A stretch of DNA of 26,961 nucleotides from a bacterium BMS3Abin14 (GTDB lineage: Bacteria; BMS3Abin14). The first letter of the stretch is position 1. Every line of letters starts with the position of its first letter. The position numbers were made by a program, and so were the translations under genes. Where the stretch lies: the NCBI GenBank assembly GCA_002897695.1, contig BDTG01000018.1, positions 1 to 26,961 on the forward strand, in the 5' to 3' direction. The notes under the pieces are model-generated. The model did not search any database, was not told the origin of the DNA, and worked only from the letters and a program-made list of their open reading frames with translations. Positions 6,873-14,098 of the stretch are shown piece by piece.

Positions 6873-7367
6873 TTATGCCAGGAGATCCTTCTTCAGGTCG
6901 TTAAGAAGCTTCAGATGTTTTACTTCCTCCAGCCGCAAACGATCAAACGCCTGCTTCCCCGTCCCGTCCCGGGTGGCGTCCCGAAGGAATAAAAAATATT
7001 CAACAGCCTGTTTCTCGGCAAGGATGCCGATGTCGATAGCCTTGATGGCGCTGTCCGCGCCACGAACGATGGCCTCCGCCTTTTCTGGGTTTGGAAACAC
7101 GGGCTGTTTCTCAATCTTTCGGAGGTATTGGGCCATCATCTCCTGGTCTTCCTCACGATACCACTCAGGGGCGAAGATCGGTTCGATCTCCTCCTTGATT
7201 ACCCTGCGATGTTCCTTTTCAGAATTTGCCAGATGCTGAAAAAGGTCCCTGATCCGGTAGTCCGTAGCCGCCTGGGCCACCCTTGTGTAGAAGTTATACC
7301 CTGCAATTTCAAGCTCGAGACCCAAAGTTACGGCCTCATGCGGGCCGTATGCTTTTTTCTGATCCAT
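6873..7367 (-). CDS. Ferritin-like diiron protein, second type
   Basis: 164-residue helical protein of the same broad family as its downstream neighbour. Ligand pattern: Glu in LELEIAGYNFY, ExxH in NSEKEHRRV, Glu in LAEKQAVEYF and ExxH in LEEVKHLKL. The insert between helices B and C (EPIFAPEWYREEDQEMM...) and the GADSAIKAIDIGI segment set it apart from rubrerythrin. There is no rubredoxin centre, so its electron donor must be another protein; the 4Fe-4S protein encoded 90 bases upstream is the obvious candidate (inference). ATG 7367 is chosen because AGGGGGG precedes it closely. A start at 7424 would add 19 residues with no ribosome binding site. Confidence 0.83.
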   Translation of the reverse strand: MDQKKAYGPHEAVTLGLELEIAGYNFYTRVAQAATDYRIRDLFQHLANSEKEHRRVIKEEIEPIFAPEWYREEDQEMMAQYLRKIEKQPVFPNPEKAEAIVRGADSAIKAIDIGILAEKQAVEYFLFLRDATRDGTGKQAFDRLRLEEVKHLKLLNDLKKDLLA

Positions 7368-7457
7368 TGGAGCCCCCCTTGCCATAAATGGCTTGCAAAA
7401 CTGTTCGGGATGAAACACGGCCAACAGCTTGAGATGTTACCAGAAAGAGTTATTAAG

Positions 7458-8279
7458 TTAAAGGGTAAGAGCCCGACCAGGCGAGGCGGCAGCGCCTCCC
7501 AAAGCGTTCTCCTCCACAAAATCACCCTTGATGCCAACCCGGTGAAGCGTAGTGGGGATATCCTTTCCACTCGCCTCAAGGGCCTGTTTGACCAACTGGA
7601 CAAGACCTGAACAGCAGGGGACCTCCATATACACAACCTCGATGGAACGGAGGTCATTCTGCCTGAAGATCTCGGTCAGCTTTTCAAGGCAAGCCTCTGA
7701 ATTGTCCAGCTTGGGGCACCCTACCAACAGGGTTCTTCCTTTCAGAAACCGCCCGTGGAAATCACCGTAGGCGAAAGGGACGCAGTCAGCAGCTATGAGC
7801 AGCCGGGCATGATCGAAGAAGGGCGCATTGGGAGGAGCGAGCATGATCTGAACCGGCCAACTACCCAATTGTGATTCGAGGGAGCCGGAATTACCGACAG
7901 CCGGTCCGGGCATGGCGGCCGGGCCTTCGTTGAAAGTCTGCGGCAGGGATCCCGGACATCCGCCGAAGGATGGTTCGGGTGCCTCAGACAAAACTTCTTT
8001 TTTGTGCGGTCGGCCCTGGGTACCTTCGAGCCCGGAGAGGCTTTGCAGGCGTTTTTCAACCGCATCTTCATCGAACCGGGCGGCATCCCTGTCCACAAGA
8101 GTAATGGCATCCTGGGGGCATTCCCCCAGACAGGCCCCCAGGCCATCGCAGTAGACGTCGCTGACAAGCCTGGCCTTTCCATCTACGATCTGCAGGGCGC
8201 CCTCAGCGCATCCGGGGACACATAACCCGCACCCGTCACACTTCTCCTCATCAATCTGAACTACAGTTCTTACGGCCAT
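7458..8279 (-). CDS. 4Fe-4S dicluster protein with Cys-rich C-terminal domain
   Basis: 273-residue cytoplasmic protein of an anaerobe family with no settled function. The N-terminal ferredoxin part has a full set Cys14, 17, 20, 24 and a second set Cys44, 50, 54 (CDGLGACLGECP) in which one usual Cys position is Leu47. A Gly/Pro-rich linker (about 86-140) holds GGCPG. The C-terminal domain (about 141-252) has further conserved-looking cysteines: 166 (ADCVPF), 188 (GCPKLDN), 197 and the pair 222-223 (VPCCSG), which could bind another cluster. Start ATG 8279 has AGGAGG five bases upstream; a longer frame to 8369 has none. It heads a unit with two ferritin-like genes, behind an FNR-type box, so it may be their reductant or an iron-handling partner. 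Confidence 0.82.
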   Translation of the reverse strand: MAVRTVVQIDEEKCDGCGLCVPGCAEGALQIVDGKARLVSDVYCDGLGACLGECPQDAITLVDRDAARFDEDAVEKRLQSLSGLEGTQGRPHKKEVLSEAPEPSFGGCPGSLPQTFNEGPAAMPGPAVGNSGSLESQLGSWPVQIMLAPPNAPFFDHARLLIAADCVPFAYGDFHGRFLKGRTLLVGCPKLDNSEACLEKLTEIFRQNDLRSIEVVYMEVPCCSGLVQLVKQALEASGKDIPTTLHRVGIKGDFVEENALGGAAASPGRALTL

Positions 8280-8382
8280 TTCAACCTCCTGGTCTATTTT
8301 TGAACGCTTCCGTCTAAATGTAACAAAGGGGAGGGAGAAAAACAGTGGAAACAGCCTGGAGTATCCCAATAAACGCCCTTAT

Positions 8383-8396
8383 TTGATACGGATCAA
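8383..8396 (-). promoter_or_regulatory. FNR/CRP-family binding site
   Basis: TTGATACGGATCAA is an exact match to the FNR consensus TTGAT-N4-ATCAA. It lies about 110 bases upstream of the 4Fe-4S gene start and after the desulfoferrodoxin stop. A weak -10-like GATACT lies at 8365-8360 on the minus strand. The placement suits control of the 4Fe-4S/ferritin-like unit by an FNR-type oxygen (or NO) sensor, probably activation. No fnr gene is in the window. Confidence 0.75.
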
Positions 8397-8441
8397 AAGA
8401 TGTGTCCTCCTCCCCATCCAGGCAGTGGAAGGGAGAAGGAC
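8395..8441 (-). terminator. Candidate terminator after desulfoferrodoxin gene
   Basis: On the minus strand GTCCTTCTCCC (8441-8431) pairs over 11 bp with GGGAGGAGGAC (8414-8404), one pair being G-T, around a 16-base loop. A TTTT run follows five bases later and overlaps the FNR box. The offset of the T-run makes it weaker than a textbook terminator. Confidence 0.5.
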
Positions 8442-8451
8442 ATGAACGACC

Positions 8452-8826
8452 TCAGGACTTCCAGTGCCCGTGAACGTTGCAGTACTCCCGAGCGGTGAGG
8501 GTCTTTGAGTCGATGCAGAAGGTAGCCTCCGGTGCGTCGCCGGGCTTCAGGAACTCCCGGTACGCTTTCCCGTCGGCGACGACCTCGATCCACTCGATGA
8601 AGTGCTCATCCTGCATGGGATGAGGCACACTTCCAACGGAAACCTTGATCCCGTGATCGGTCTGCTGGATAACCGGAACGTGCTTCTCTTTGGCGGCATC
8701 CACGGTGTTCTCCTCCATGAGAATCATTGGCTTGCCGCAGCAGACGAGCTCGCCCATACCTCCGTCGAGCACCTCAACGATATTGCCGCAAAGATCACAT
8801 TTGTAGATCTGTAGCCTGTCAGCCAT
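8452..8826 (-). CDS. dfx: Desulfoferrodoxin (superoxide reductase, 2Fe-SOR)
   Basis: 124-residue superoxide reductase that turns superoxide into hydrogen peroxide with electrons from rubredoxin-type donors, in the cytoplasm of anaerobes. The N-terminal desulforedoxin centre has Cys10, Cys13, Cys29 and Cys30. The catalytic iron site has His49, His69, His75, Cys116 and His119, with Glu47 beside it (KEKHVP). All these match the positions of Desulfovibrio desulfoferrodoxin, so both metal centres should form. ATG 8826 has AAGGAG six bases upstream. It lies 37 bases after rubrerythrin, which would remove the peroxide made here, so the two are a functional pair in one operon. Confidence 0.97.
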   Translation of the reverse strand: MADRLQIYKCDLCGNIVEVLDGGMGELVCCGKPMILMEENTVDAAKEKHVPVIQQTDHGIKVSVGSVPHPMQDEHFIEWIEVVADGKAYREFLKPGDAPEATFCIDSKTLTAREYCNVHGHWKS

Positions 8827-8863
8827 TTTTATCTCCTTTCCGAGCAACGATAAACGTTCTATT

Positions 8864-9436
8864 TTACCAGTTCTCTGCGAGAAGCTCGAAATGCGCCCTG
8901 GAGTGAGCGCATGCCGGGCATTCACTCGGGGCTTCCTTGCCCGTATGCAGGTAGCCGCAGTTCCGGCAGCGCCACACAACCTCCTCGTCCTTCTTAAACA
9001 CTTTGCCTGCCTCGATATTGGCCTTAAGGCCCAGGTACCGCTTTTCATGTTGTTTCTCGGCCACGGCAATTGCCTCGAAAATGGCCGCGATGTCATTAAA
9101 ACCCTCTTCCCTGGCCACCACTGCGAAACCGGGGTACATTTCCGTCCACTCGTGATTCTCTCCCCCCGCTGATGCCCCAAGATTCTCCGCGGTGGATCCG
9201 ACTACCCCCGCAGGGAAGGAAGCCTGAACCTCGACCTCACCACCCTCGAGGAGCTTAAACAACCTTTTGGCATGTTCCTTTTCCTGGTCTGCCGTTTCCT
9301 CGAAAATCGTTGAAATCTGCACGAACCCTTCTTTCTTTGCCTTGGCCGCAAAGTAAGTGTAGCGGTTTCTTGCCTGAGATTCGCCCGCGAAGGCGGTCAG
9401 TATATTCTTCTCTGTACGTGTCCCCTTGATTTTCAT
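8864..9436 (-). CDS. rbr: Rubrerythrin
   Basis: 190-residue rubrerythrin, an NADH-linked peroxide reductase of anaerobes, at the normal length. The diiron domain shows Glu19 (GES), E52KEH55, a Glu-rich helix around 94-110 and E127KQH130. The C-terminal rubredoxin domain has Cys157, Cys160, Cys173 and Cys176. All ligands are intact. ATG 9436 is chosen: GGAGG stands ten bases upstream and residues [11 protein letters not shown] match the family start, whereas a longer frame (9478) would add 14 unusual residues. It is upstream of desulfoferrodoxin and downstream of perR and the TIGR02757 gene, so it is likely PerR-controlled. Confidence 0.97.
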   Translation of the reverse strand: MKIKGTRTEKNILTAFAGESQARNRYTYFAAKAKKEGFVQISTIFEETADQEKEHAKRLFKLLEGGEVEVQASFPAGVVGSTAENLGASAGGENHEWTEMYPGFAVVAREEGFNDIAAIFEAIAVAEKQHEKRYLGLKANIEAGKVFKKDEEVVWRCRNCGYLHTGKEAPSECPACAHSRAHFELLAENW

Positions 9437-9465
9437 TCTCTTTTTTCCTCCTTTTGTGCGTTCTG

Positions 9466-9484
9466 AAAAACCCGACATGCGGGT
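9466..9484 (-). terminator. Weak hairpin with T-run after TIGR02757 gene
   Basis: Minus strand ACCCG-CATGT-CGGGT (9484-9470) followed by T's (A-run 9466-9470). The stem is only five pairs, so it may attenuate rather than end transcription from perR into rubrerythrin. Confidence 0.4.
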
Positions 9485-9511
9485 CCCGTATACGGACGAT
9501 TCAACCGGTTC

Positions 9512-10297
9512 CTAATGGTTTGCCTCATCCCAAAGAAAAAAATCTTCAAAACTCATGTCATCCCTGATTCCGAGCCTTGTAAGTGAAAAGTCATACCGTA
9601 CAGGGTCGTCCGGCGAAATCTTCCTGAAGGCCGACGTGACCTCCACAGTGGTCCTGAGGTCAGCCTGATTTCTCTTCGTCATGCCGAGCCCCCGGCAGAT
9701 CCGGTGCATGTGCACATCCAAAGGGACCATCAGCATGGTCCTCGGGATATTCCTCCATCCCCCCGGATCCACGTCATCCTCCCTGACCATCCAGCGAAGA
9801 AAAAGGTGTAATCTCTTACATGCGCTTCCCCTCGATGGACAGGGCAGCAGCCTGCCGTCCTCACAGTCCATATTATAGCGAACTTTACCCACGAAGGCGG
9901 TCAGCGCCCCTGTCAGGTCGGTATCCTCTGGCTTCACACCATCCATGAAACAGGACTCCAGAGACCCGTATTGACGAATAATCTCGCCAAGCCCCCAAAG
10001 CAGGGATGCCATCTCCCGCCCGGTAGTCCACCTGTGCTTGAAACCGGCGAAATCATGCGTAATGGCCTCCCTGGTAGACCCAAGGACGTAGGCGGCCGGT
10101 GAGGAAATGACGCCAAAAACCGTTTCGAGGCTTCTGATTATCTGCTGGACCCTTCCGTAGGCCAGAGAGGATGCGACCAGGGCGGCTATCTCCCTGTCGG
10201 CGATATCCTCAAACCTGTAAATGGTCGCAAGGGGATCGGGGTAGACGTACTCCCTGCGATTCAGGCGTCCATACAGAGCGTCAAGCCTCTTTTTCAT
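9512..10297 (-). CDS. TIGR02757 family protein (DUF2400), function unknown
   Basis: 261-residue protein of the TIGR02757 family. Recognised features are the DPLATIYRFEDIADREIAAL opening, LAYGRVQQI, the SRGSACKRLHLFLRWMVR stretch, and the VPLDVHMHRICRGLGMTKR and DPVRYDFSLTRLGI segments. The PLDxHxxRxxRxLG and helical layout recall HhH-type DNA glycosylases, but I cannot assign an activity. ATG 10297 has GAGGTGA seven bases upstream and leaves a seven-base gap to perR; a longer frame to 10354 would overlap perR and is disfavoured. It sits between perR and rubrerythrin in one direction, so it is probably induced with the peroxide response. Confidence 0.85.
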   Translation of the reverse strand: MKKRLDALYGRLNRREYVYPDPLATIYRFEDIADREIAALVASSLAYGRVQQIIRSLETVFGVISSPAAYVLGSTREAITHDFAGFKHRWTTGREMASLLWGLGEIIRQYGSLESCFMDGVKPEDTDLTGALTAFVGKVRYNMDCEDGRLLPCPSRGSACKRLHLFLRWMVREDDVDPGGWRNIPRTMLMVPLDVHMHRICRGLGMTKRNQADLRTTVEVTSAFRKISPDDPVRYDFSLTRLGIRDDMSFEDFFLWDEANH

Positions 10298-10304
10298 GAG
10301 CACA

Positions 10305-10760
10305 TCACCTCGACGGATGCTTCCTGCCGTCCTGGGTCCCCGGGAACGTTTCACCGTCTACAGTTTTCGTATTTCCGGTACAATCGGGGCAGAGGCCGAC
10401 GAATTCCAACCGGTGTCCGAGAAGTCGAAAATTACCCAGCGCCCTCGCTACCTCCTTCAGATCGACCGAGGTTTTGACATGGACGTCCATGACCTTTCCG
10501 CAGCCGACACATCGCGCATGGTAATGGGGAGTCATGTTGCCGTCAAAGCGCCTCTGAGCGCCATCGGCGTCAATCCTTCGAACAATGCCCGCACATGACA
10601 GGACATCCAGGTTACGGTAGACCGTACCCAAGCTGATTCGCGGCATTTTCTCACGAATCACCGAATAGAGGTCGTCCGCTGTGGGATGGCTGTCCATCCC
10701 GGTCAGGGTTTCCAATATCGCCCTGCGCTGTCTGGTCATCCTTGGAAAGTGATTTTCCAT
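10305..10760 (-). CDS. perR: PerR-type Fur family transcriptional regulator
   Basis: 151-residue metal-dependent repressor. The winged helix holds PRISLGTVYRNLDVL (recognition helix). Regulatory metal ligands equivalent to B. subtilis PerR are all visible: His25, Asp73, His79, His81 and Asp92 (the Asp that marks PerR rather than Fur). The structural zinc site is C84VGC87 and C124PDC127. Such proteins sense H2O2 by oxidation of a ligand His and then release DNA. The C-terminal tail (about 128-151) is longer than usual and polar. A 9-bp inverted repeat lies 41 bases upstream over its own -10 box, so it should repress itself and the following TIGR02757, rubrerythrin and desulfoferrodoxin genes. 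PerR rather than Fur is an inference from Asp92 and context. Confidence 0.88.
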   Translation of the reverse strand: MENHFPRMTRQRRAILETLTGMDSHPTADDLYSVIREKMPRISLGTVYRNLDVLSCAGIVRRIDADGAQRRFDGNMTPHYHARCVGCGKVMDVHVKTSVDLKEVARALGNFRLLGHRLEFVGLCPDCTGNTKTVDGETFPGTQDGRKHPSR

Positions 10761-10800
10761 GTTTCAACAATCCCCCTGAGGGCAAGATATCCGACAAAGA

Positions 10801-10842
10801 ATTAGTAATGATACTTATTACTAATATTTCATAAAACGTCAA
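10801..10842 (-). promoter_or_regulatory. perR promoter with Fur/PerR-type operator
   Basis: ATTAGTAAT (10801-10809) and ATTACTAAT (10817-10825) form a perfect 9-bp inverted repeat with seven bases between. The minus-strand promoter TTGACG (10842-10837), 16-base spacer, TAATAA (10820-10815) places the -10 box inside this repeat. AT-rich inverted repeats of this size are the usual targets of Fur-family proteins. Repressor bound here would block the perR operon and could also affect the divergent phosphoesterase gene. Confidence 0.75.
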
Positions 10843-10895
10843 GCTTTTTATTTGAACTGTTACCAGGCCTCAGTGAAATATGATAAACAGGAACG

Positions 10896-12077
10896 ATGCT
10901 GACTTTCATCCTTGTGTACCTTTCCATCTACGGCGGCATGAACGCCTACCTTTTCTGGAAGGCCCAGCGGGCCTTTTCCCTGCACGGCTTCAGGCTCTTC
11001 GTCCTCATCTCGTGTTTAATCCTGATGGTCCTTGGTCCCATCCTGATACGCCTCATGGATCGTGCCGGCATGATCCTTCCAGCCACCATCCTGTCTTATA
11101 TCGTCTATTGCTGGATGGCGGTGGTCCTGTGGTTCCTGTCACTGGGTCTCATCGAGGATATTTTCAATCTTCTGGTGCGGATAGGCTCCCATGTTCTACC
11201 CTCTGCGGCACGCCTTGTTATTCCCGCGAGGCCCGGATTCATCGTCATCGCCCTTATCATCGCTGGAGCCTGCGTGTGGGGCACCATCGAGGCCTCGGCA
11301 ATCAAAGTGAGGAGGGTAACGCTGATAACCCCCCTCCTGAAGTCCGGCTCCATGCCGCTGAAAGTCGCCCTGATCTCCGACCTCCACCTGGGGTTGATTG
11401 TAGGCAGGCGCAGGCTGATCAGGGTTCTTGACCTTCTGAAGGAAAACCAGCCGGATATTCTTGTTTCGACAGGGGACATGGTGGACGGTATCGCTCCCCA
11501 CCTGAACCATCTTTCCAGGCTTTTAGCCGCCTACAGGCCGCCGTTAGGCAAGTTCGCCGTCACCGGAAACCACGAATATTACGCCGGGATAGAGAACAGT
11601 TTGACATTTCTCCGCCAATCCGGTTTTACGGTTCCAAGAGGGCAGCGTATTGATGTTGGGTCCATCTCCATTGCGGGGGTTGACGACTCAGCGGGATACC
11701 GCATGAACGCCTCATCAATGGTTGATGAGAGCACAATCCTGCCGCCGCCGGTACACAGAAGGTTCACCATCCTTCTGAAACATCGGCCCGTTGTTGTTGC
11801 ATCCTCCCGCGGACGCTTTGACCTCCAACTTTCCGGCCACGCCCACGGAGGACAGTTTTTTCCATTCAACCTGCTCGTCCGGATCCGGTATCCCATGATC
11901 GCCGGCCTGTACCCGCTGGGCAACGGCGCCGACCTTTACACGAGCAGGGGCACAGGGACCTGGGGACCTCCAATAAGGCTGGCGGCCCCACCCGAAATCA
12001 CCGTTTTCACCATCGTCCCTGTAAGCCTAAAGGTCCCTGCAGCCTCTGGAAATCCAAACCTGCATGGTGTAGTATAA
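10896..12077 (+). CDS. Membrane-anchored metallophosphoesterase (YkuE/LpxG-like)
   Basis: 393-residue protein with about four hydrophobic segments in the first 130 residues, then a calcineurin-like phosphoesterase domain. The metal-binding blocks are complete: D162LH164, G193D194, G224NHE227 and G314HAH317. Family members of this build hydrolyse phosphoesters at or near the membrane, and some (LpxG, YkuE-like) act on lipid or UDP-sugar lipid substrates; the substrate here is unknown. ATG 10896 is preceded by a modest CAGGAA. It is divergent from perR, sharing a 135-bp region with the PerR-type operator, so peroxide control is possible but unproven. Confidence 0.85.
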   Translation: MLTFILVYLSIYGGMNAYLFWKAQRAFSLHGFRLFVLISCLILMVLGPILIRLMDRAGMILPATILSYIVYCWMAVVLWFLSLGLIEDIFNLLVRIGSHVLPSAARLVIPARPGFIVIALIIAGACVWGTIEASAIKVRRVTLITPLLKSGSMPLKVALISDLHLGLIVGRRRLIRVLDLLKENQPDILVSTGDMVDGIAPHLNHLSRLLAAYRPPLGKFAVTGNHEYYAGIENSLTFLRQSGFTVPRGQRIDVGSISIAGVDDSAGYRMNASSMVDESTILPPPVHRRFTILLKHRPVVVASSRGRFDLQLSGHAHGGQFFPFNLLVRIRYPMIAGLYPLGNGADLYTSRGTGTWGPPIRLAAPPEITVFTIVPVSLKVPAASGNPNLHGVV

Positions 12078-12118
12078 ACCAACGTTCACAAAAGGTTTCC
12101 ATCACACGGGAGATTTTA

Positions 12119-12589
12119 ATGCAAAGATCACCTGCTTTCTTTGCGGCTATGATCTTTACCGCTGCCTTGACGGCCTTCCTGGTCCTGGTTCCCGGCCCGG
12201 CGGAACGCGAAGCTCTGGCCTTTGCGGATGGCTGCCGGGGATTGCAGAACGGGGACCAGATCGTGGTCTATTACTTTCACAGAAAATTTATCTGCCGGTC
12301 ATGTGAGGGCATAGACGAGGTGGTCCTGGAGGGCCTGGAGAGGTACTTCCCCAGTGATTTCAGCGAGGGACGCCTGGCCATGTGCACGGTTAACCTGGAT
12401 GAACCGGGCAACCTGCACTACCTCGACGACTTTGATATCGTCTTTAATTCCATCGTCGTTGTGGACAAGAGAAAAGGGAAAGTCGCCCGTTTCAAAAACA
12501 TCGAGGATCTCTGGGACATCTTTCCCGACCGGAAGGCCACCATTGACCTGATAAGGGATGAGGTCTCGGGATTTCTTGCAGGAAGTTGA
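12119..12589 (+). CDS. ArsF-family thioredoxin-like protein, exported
   Basis: 156-residue protein with an N-terminal hydrophobic segment (about 8-26), probably a signal peptide or anchor. The body matches the 'nitrophenyl compound nitroreductase subunit ArsF' family: VVYYFHRKFICRSC with a CxxC pair (Cys59, Cys62), then AMCTVNLDEPGNLHYLDDF and the SIVVVDK strand. The thioredoxin-like fold with CxxC suggests a redox or metal-binding role outside the cytoplasm. No arsenic or nitroreductase partner gene adjoins it, so the family name should not be read as a function. GGGAGA stands seven bases before ATG 12119. It converges on the histidine kinase gene with six bases between. Confidence 0.78.
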   Translation: MQRSPAFFAAMIFTAALTAFLVLVPGPAEREALAFADGCRGLQNGDQIVVYYFHRKFICRSCEGIDEVVLEGLERYFPSDFSEGRLAMCTVNLDEPGNLHYLDDFDIVFNSIVVVDKRKGKVARFKNIEDLWDIFPDRKATIDLIRDEVSGFLAGS

Positions 12590-12595
12590 CGTCAG

Positions 12596-14098
12596 TTAAC
12601 TATCCGTGCCACACGCCATTCTTTCCTGCGAGAGCACGGGGAGGCGGAAGGAAAAGACGGTCCCGATACCAACGGTGCTCAGAACCTCAAGCTCCCCTTC
12701 GTGAAGATTTACTATCCTTCTGGCAATAGCCAGCCCCAGGCCCGTCCCCTCAGGCGCATCCTCTGCCGAGTCACCTGCGCGGAAGTAGCGATTGAAGATA
12801 TGCGGCAGATCCTCCTTCAGGATGCCGGGCCCGGTATCCTGGACCTGGACGACCATCTCTTCATCCTCCTGATGGATTGATATGGTCACAATGCCCCCAT
12901 CGGAGGAGTACTGGAGAGCATTCTTGACCAGGTTCTCCAGGGTCCTCTCCATAAGGCCGATATCCGCTACAACGAGGGGAAGGTGGCTGGAAAAATCACT
13001 GATAAGCCTGACACCTTTTTTGTCCGCCGAAAGCTGAAACTTCTGGATAATATCCTGGGCCAGCTCGCATACCGAAAAGGGCTCCGGATGGGTGCGAACT
13101 CCATGGGCGTCCAACTGGGACAGCTCGAAAAGATCAGCCACCATTCTCCTCAGCCTGTCGCTCTGCTTCAGGGCGGTTTCAAGGAACCTTTCCCTCTCCT
13201 CGTCAGAAAGGTTTTTTTTCAGGAGGAGGGTCTCCAGGTAGCCCTGAAGGGATGTGAGCGGTGTTCGAAGGTCATGGGAAATATTGGTCACGAGTTCCCG
13301 TCTCAATCGATCCCCATCCTCCAGATCCCAGACCTGTTTTTTGATCCTTTTTGCCATGGCATCAAAGACCATCTGCAGTTTCTCGATCTCGTCCCGCGGA
13401 ATCTTTTTTTCAGCGTCTTCCGGCAATGATATTTCACCATCATCCGGCGGCATGAACGTCTCGATACTGCTGGTAAGCTTCCGCAATCGCCTGGTAAGGT
13501 AGTTGAAGAGAATCAGCCCCGTGATGGAAACCAGGAGCAACCCCAGCAGCGCGTAGTAGATGGAGAGCCGGGCGATATGGCTCGCGGCGAGCATCTTCCC
13601 GATTGACACATCCTCGCCCTCACCGAGCGTAATGTAGAGGTAGCCCTCAACGTCCCCCTTTGTGGGGATGGGACAGGCCGAGAAGATCGTGCGATGGTTG
13701 AGGTCCATGGGATCATCCCCGTAAATGGGCAGTTTTCCCTTCCTGCTGTTGAACATGAAAATCGGCTCAAGCGCTACGTGCTCCAGCAGGAGTTCATCGG
13801 AACGCACGGAAGAGGCGAGGATGTGACCGAACCTGTCAAGAACGTAGACCTGAACGCCTGGATCAACCTGGTGCAGATCATTGTAGATCTCCACCATCAC
13901 CGGTTCGTTTACACCACCGTCTTTGATAATAACACGATGGGAAACGAGTTCCTTGGCGATGGAACGGTTCAGCCTCTGGCTGGCCTCCTGAAAATACATA
14001 CGGTTTGAAAAGAGGGTAATAATGATCAGGATAAAGCCCAGGATGGAGAACAGGGCAAGCATGATGGCGGCGAGCTTTCCGTGGACGGATCTTATCAT
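12596..14098 (-). CDS. Sensor histidine kinase
   Basis: 500-residue membrane kinase. Layout: transmembrane helix about 8-30, extracytoplasmic sensor domain about 31-177, second helix about 178-200, HAMP about 200-255, dimerisation domain with phospho-acceptor His275 (NISHDLRTPLTS), and ATPase domain with N392 (NLVKNALQYS), D420TGPG and G450TGLG. All catalytic motifs are intact. It starts at ATG 14098 within the stop of the response regulator (ATGA), so the pair is coupled; a longer frame to 14146 is disfavoured. The sensor domain signal is unknown. The pair follows phoU, which suggests a link to phosphate or envelope status, but that is an inference. Confidence 0.92.
   Translation of the reverse strand: MIRSVHGKLAAIMLALFSILGFILIIITLFSNRMYFQEASQRLNRSIAKELVSHRVIIKDGGVNEPVMVEIYNDLHQVDPGVQVYVLDRFGHILASSVRSDELLLEHVALEPIFMFNSRKGKLPIYGDDPMDLNHRTIFSACPIPTKGDVEGYLYITLGEGEDVSIGKMLAASHIARLSIYYALLGLLLVSITGLILFNYLTRRLRKLTSSIETFMPPDDGEISLPEDAEKKIPRDEIEKLQMVFDAMAKRIKKQVWDLEDGDRLRRELVTNISHDLRTPLTSLQGYLETLLLKKNLSDEERERFLETALKQSDRLRRMVADLFELSQLDAHGVRTHPEPFSVCELAQDIIQKFQLSADKKGVRLISDFSSHLPLVVADIGLMERTLENLVKNALQYSSDGGIVTISIHQEDEEMVVQVQDTGPGILKEDLPHIFNRYFRAGDSAEDAPEGTGLGLAIARRIVNLHEGELEVLSTVGIGTVFSFRLPVLSQERMACGTDS

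Noticed and set aside
7381-7392. GCCAT-AA-ATGGC palindrome upstream of a ferritin-like gene
   Set aside because: A two-base loop cannot form a stable hairpin and the arms are short; no regulator could be suggested.
8371-8386. AAACGCCCTTAT-TGA text shared with about 23850-23865
   Set aside because: Only 15 of 16 bases match in two unrelated gaps; too short to claim a shared regulatory element.
12587-12594. TGACGTCA palindrome between arsF-like and kinase genes
   Set aside because: An 8-bp palindrome between two converging stops is expected by chance and has no terminator features.
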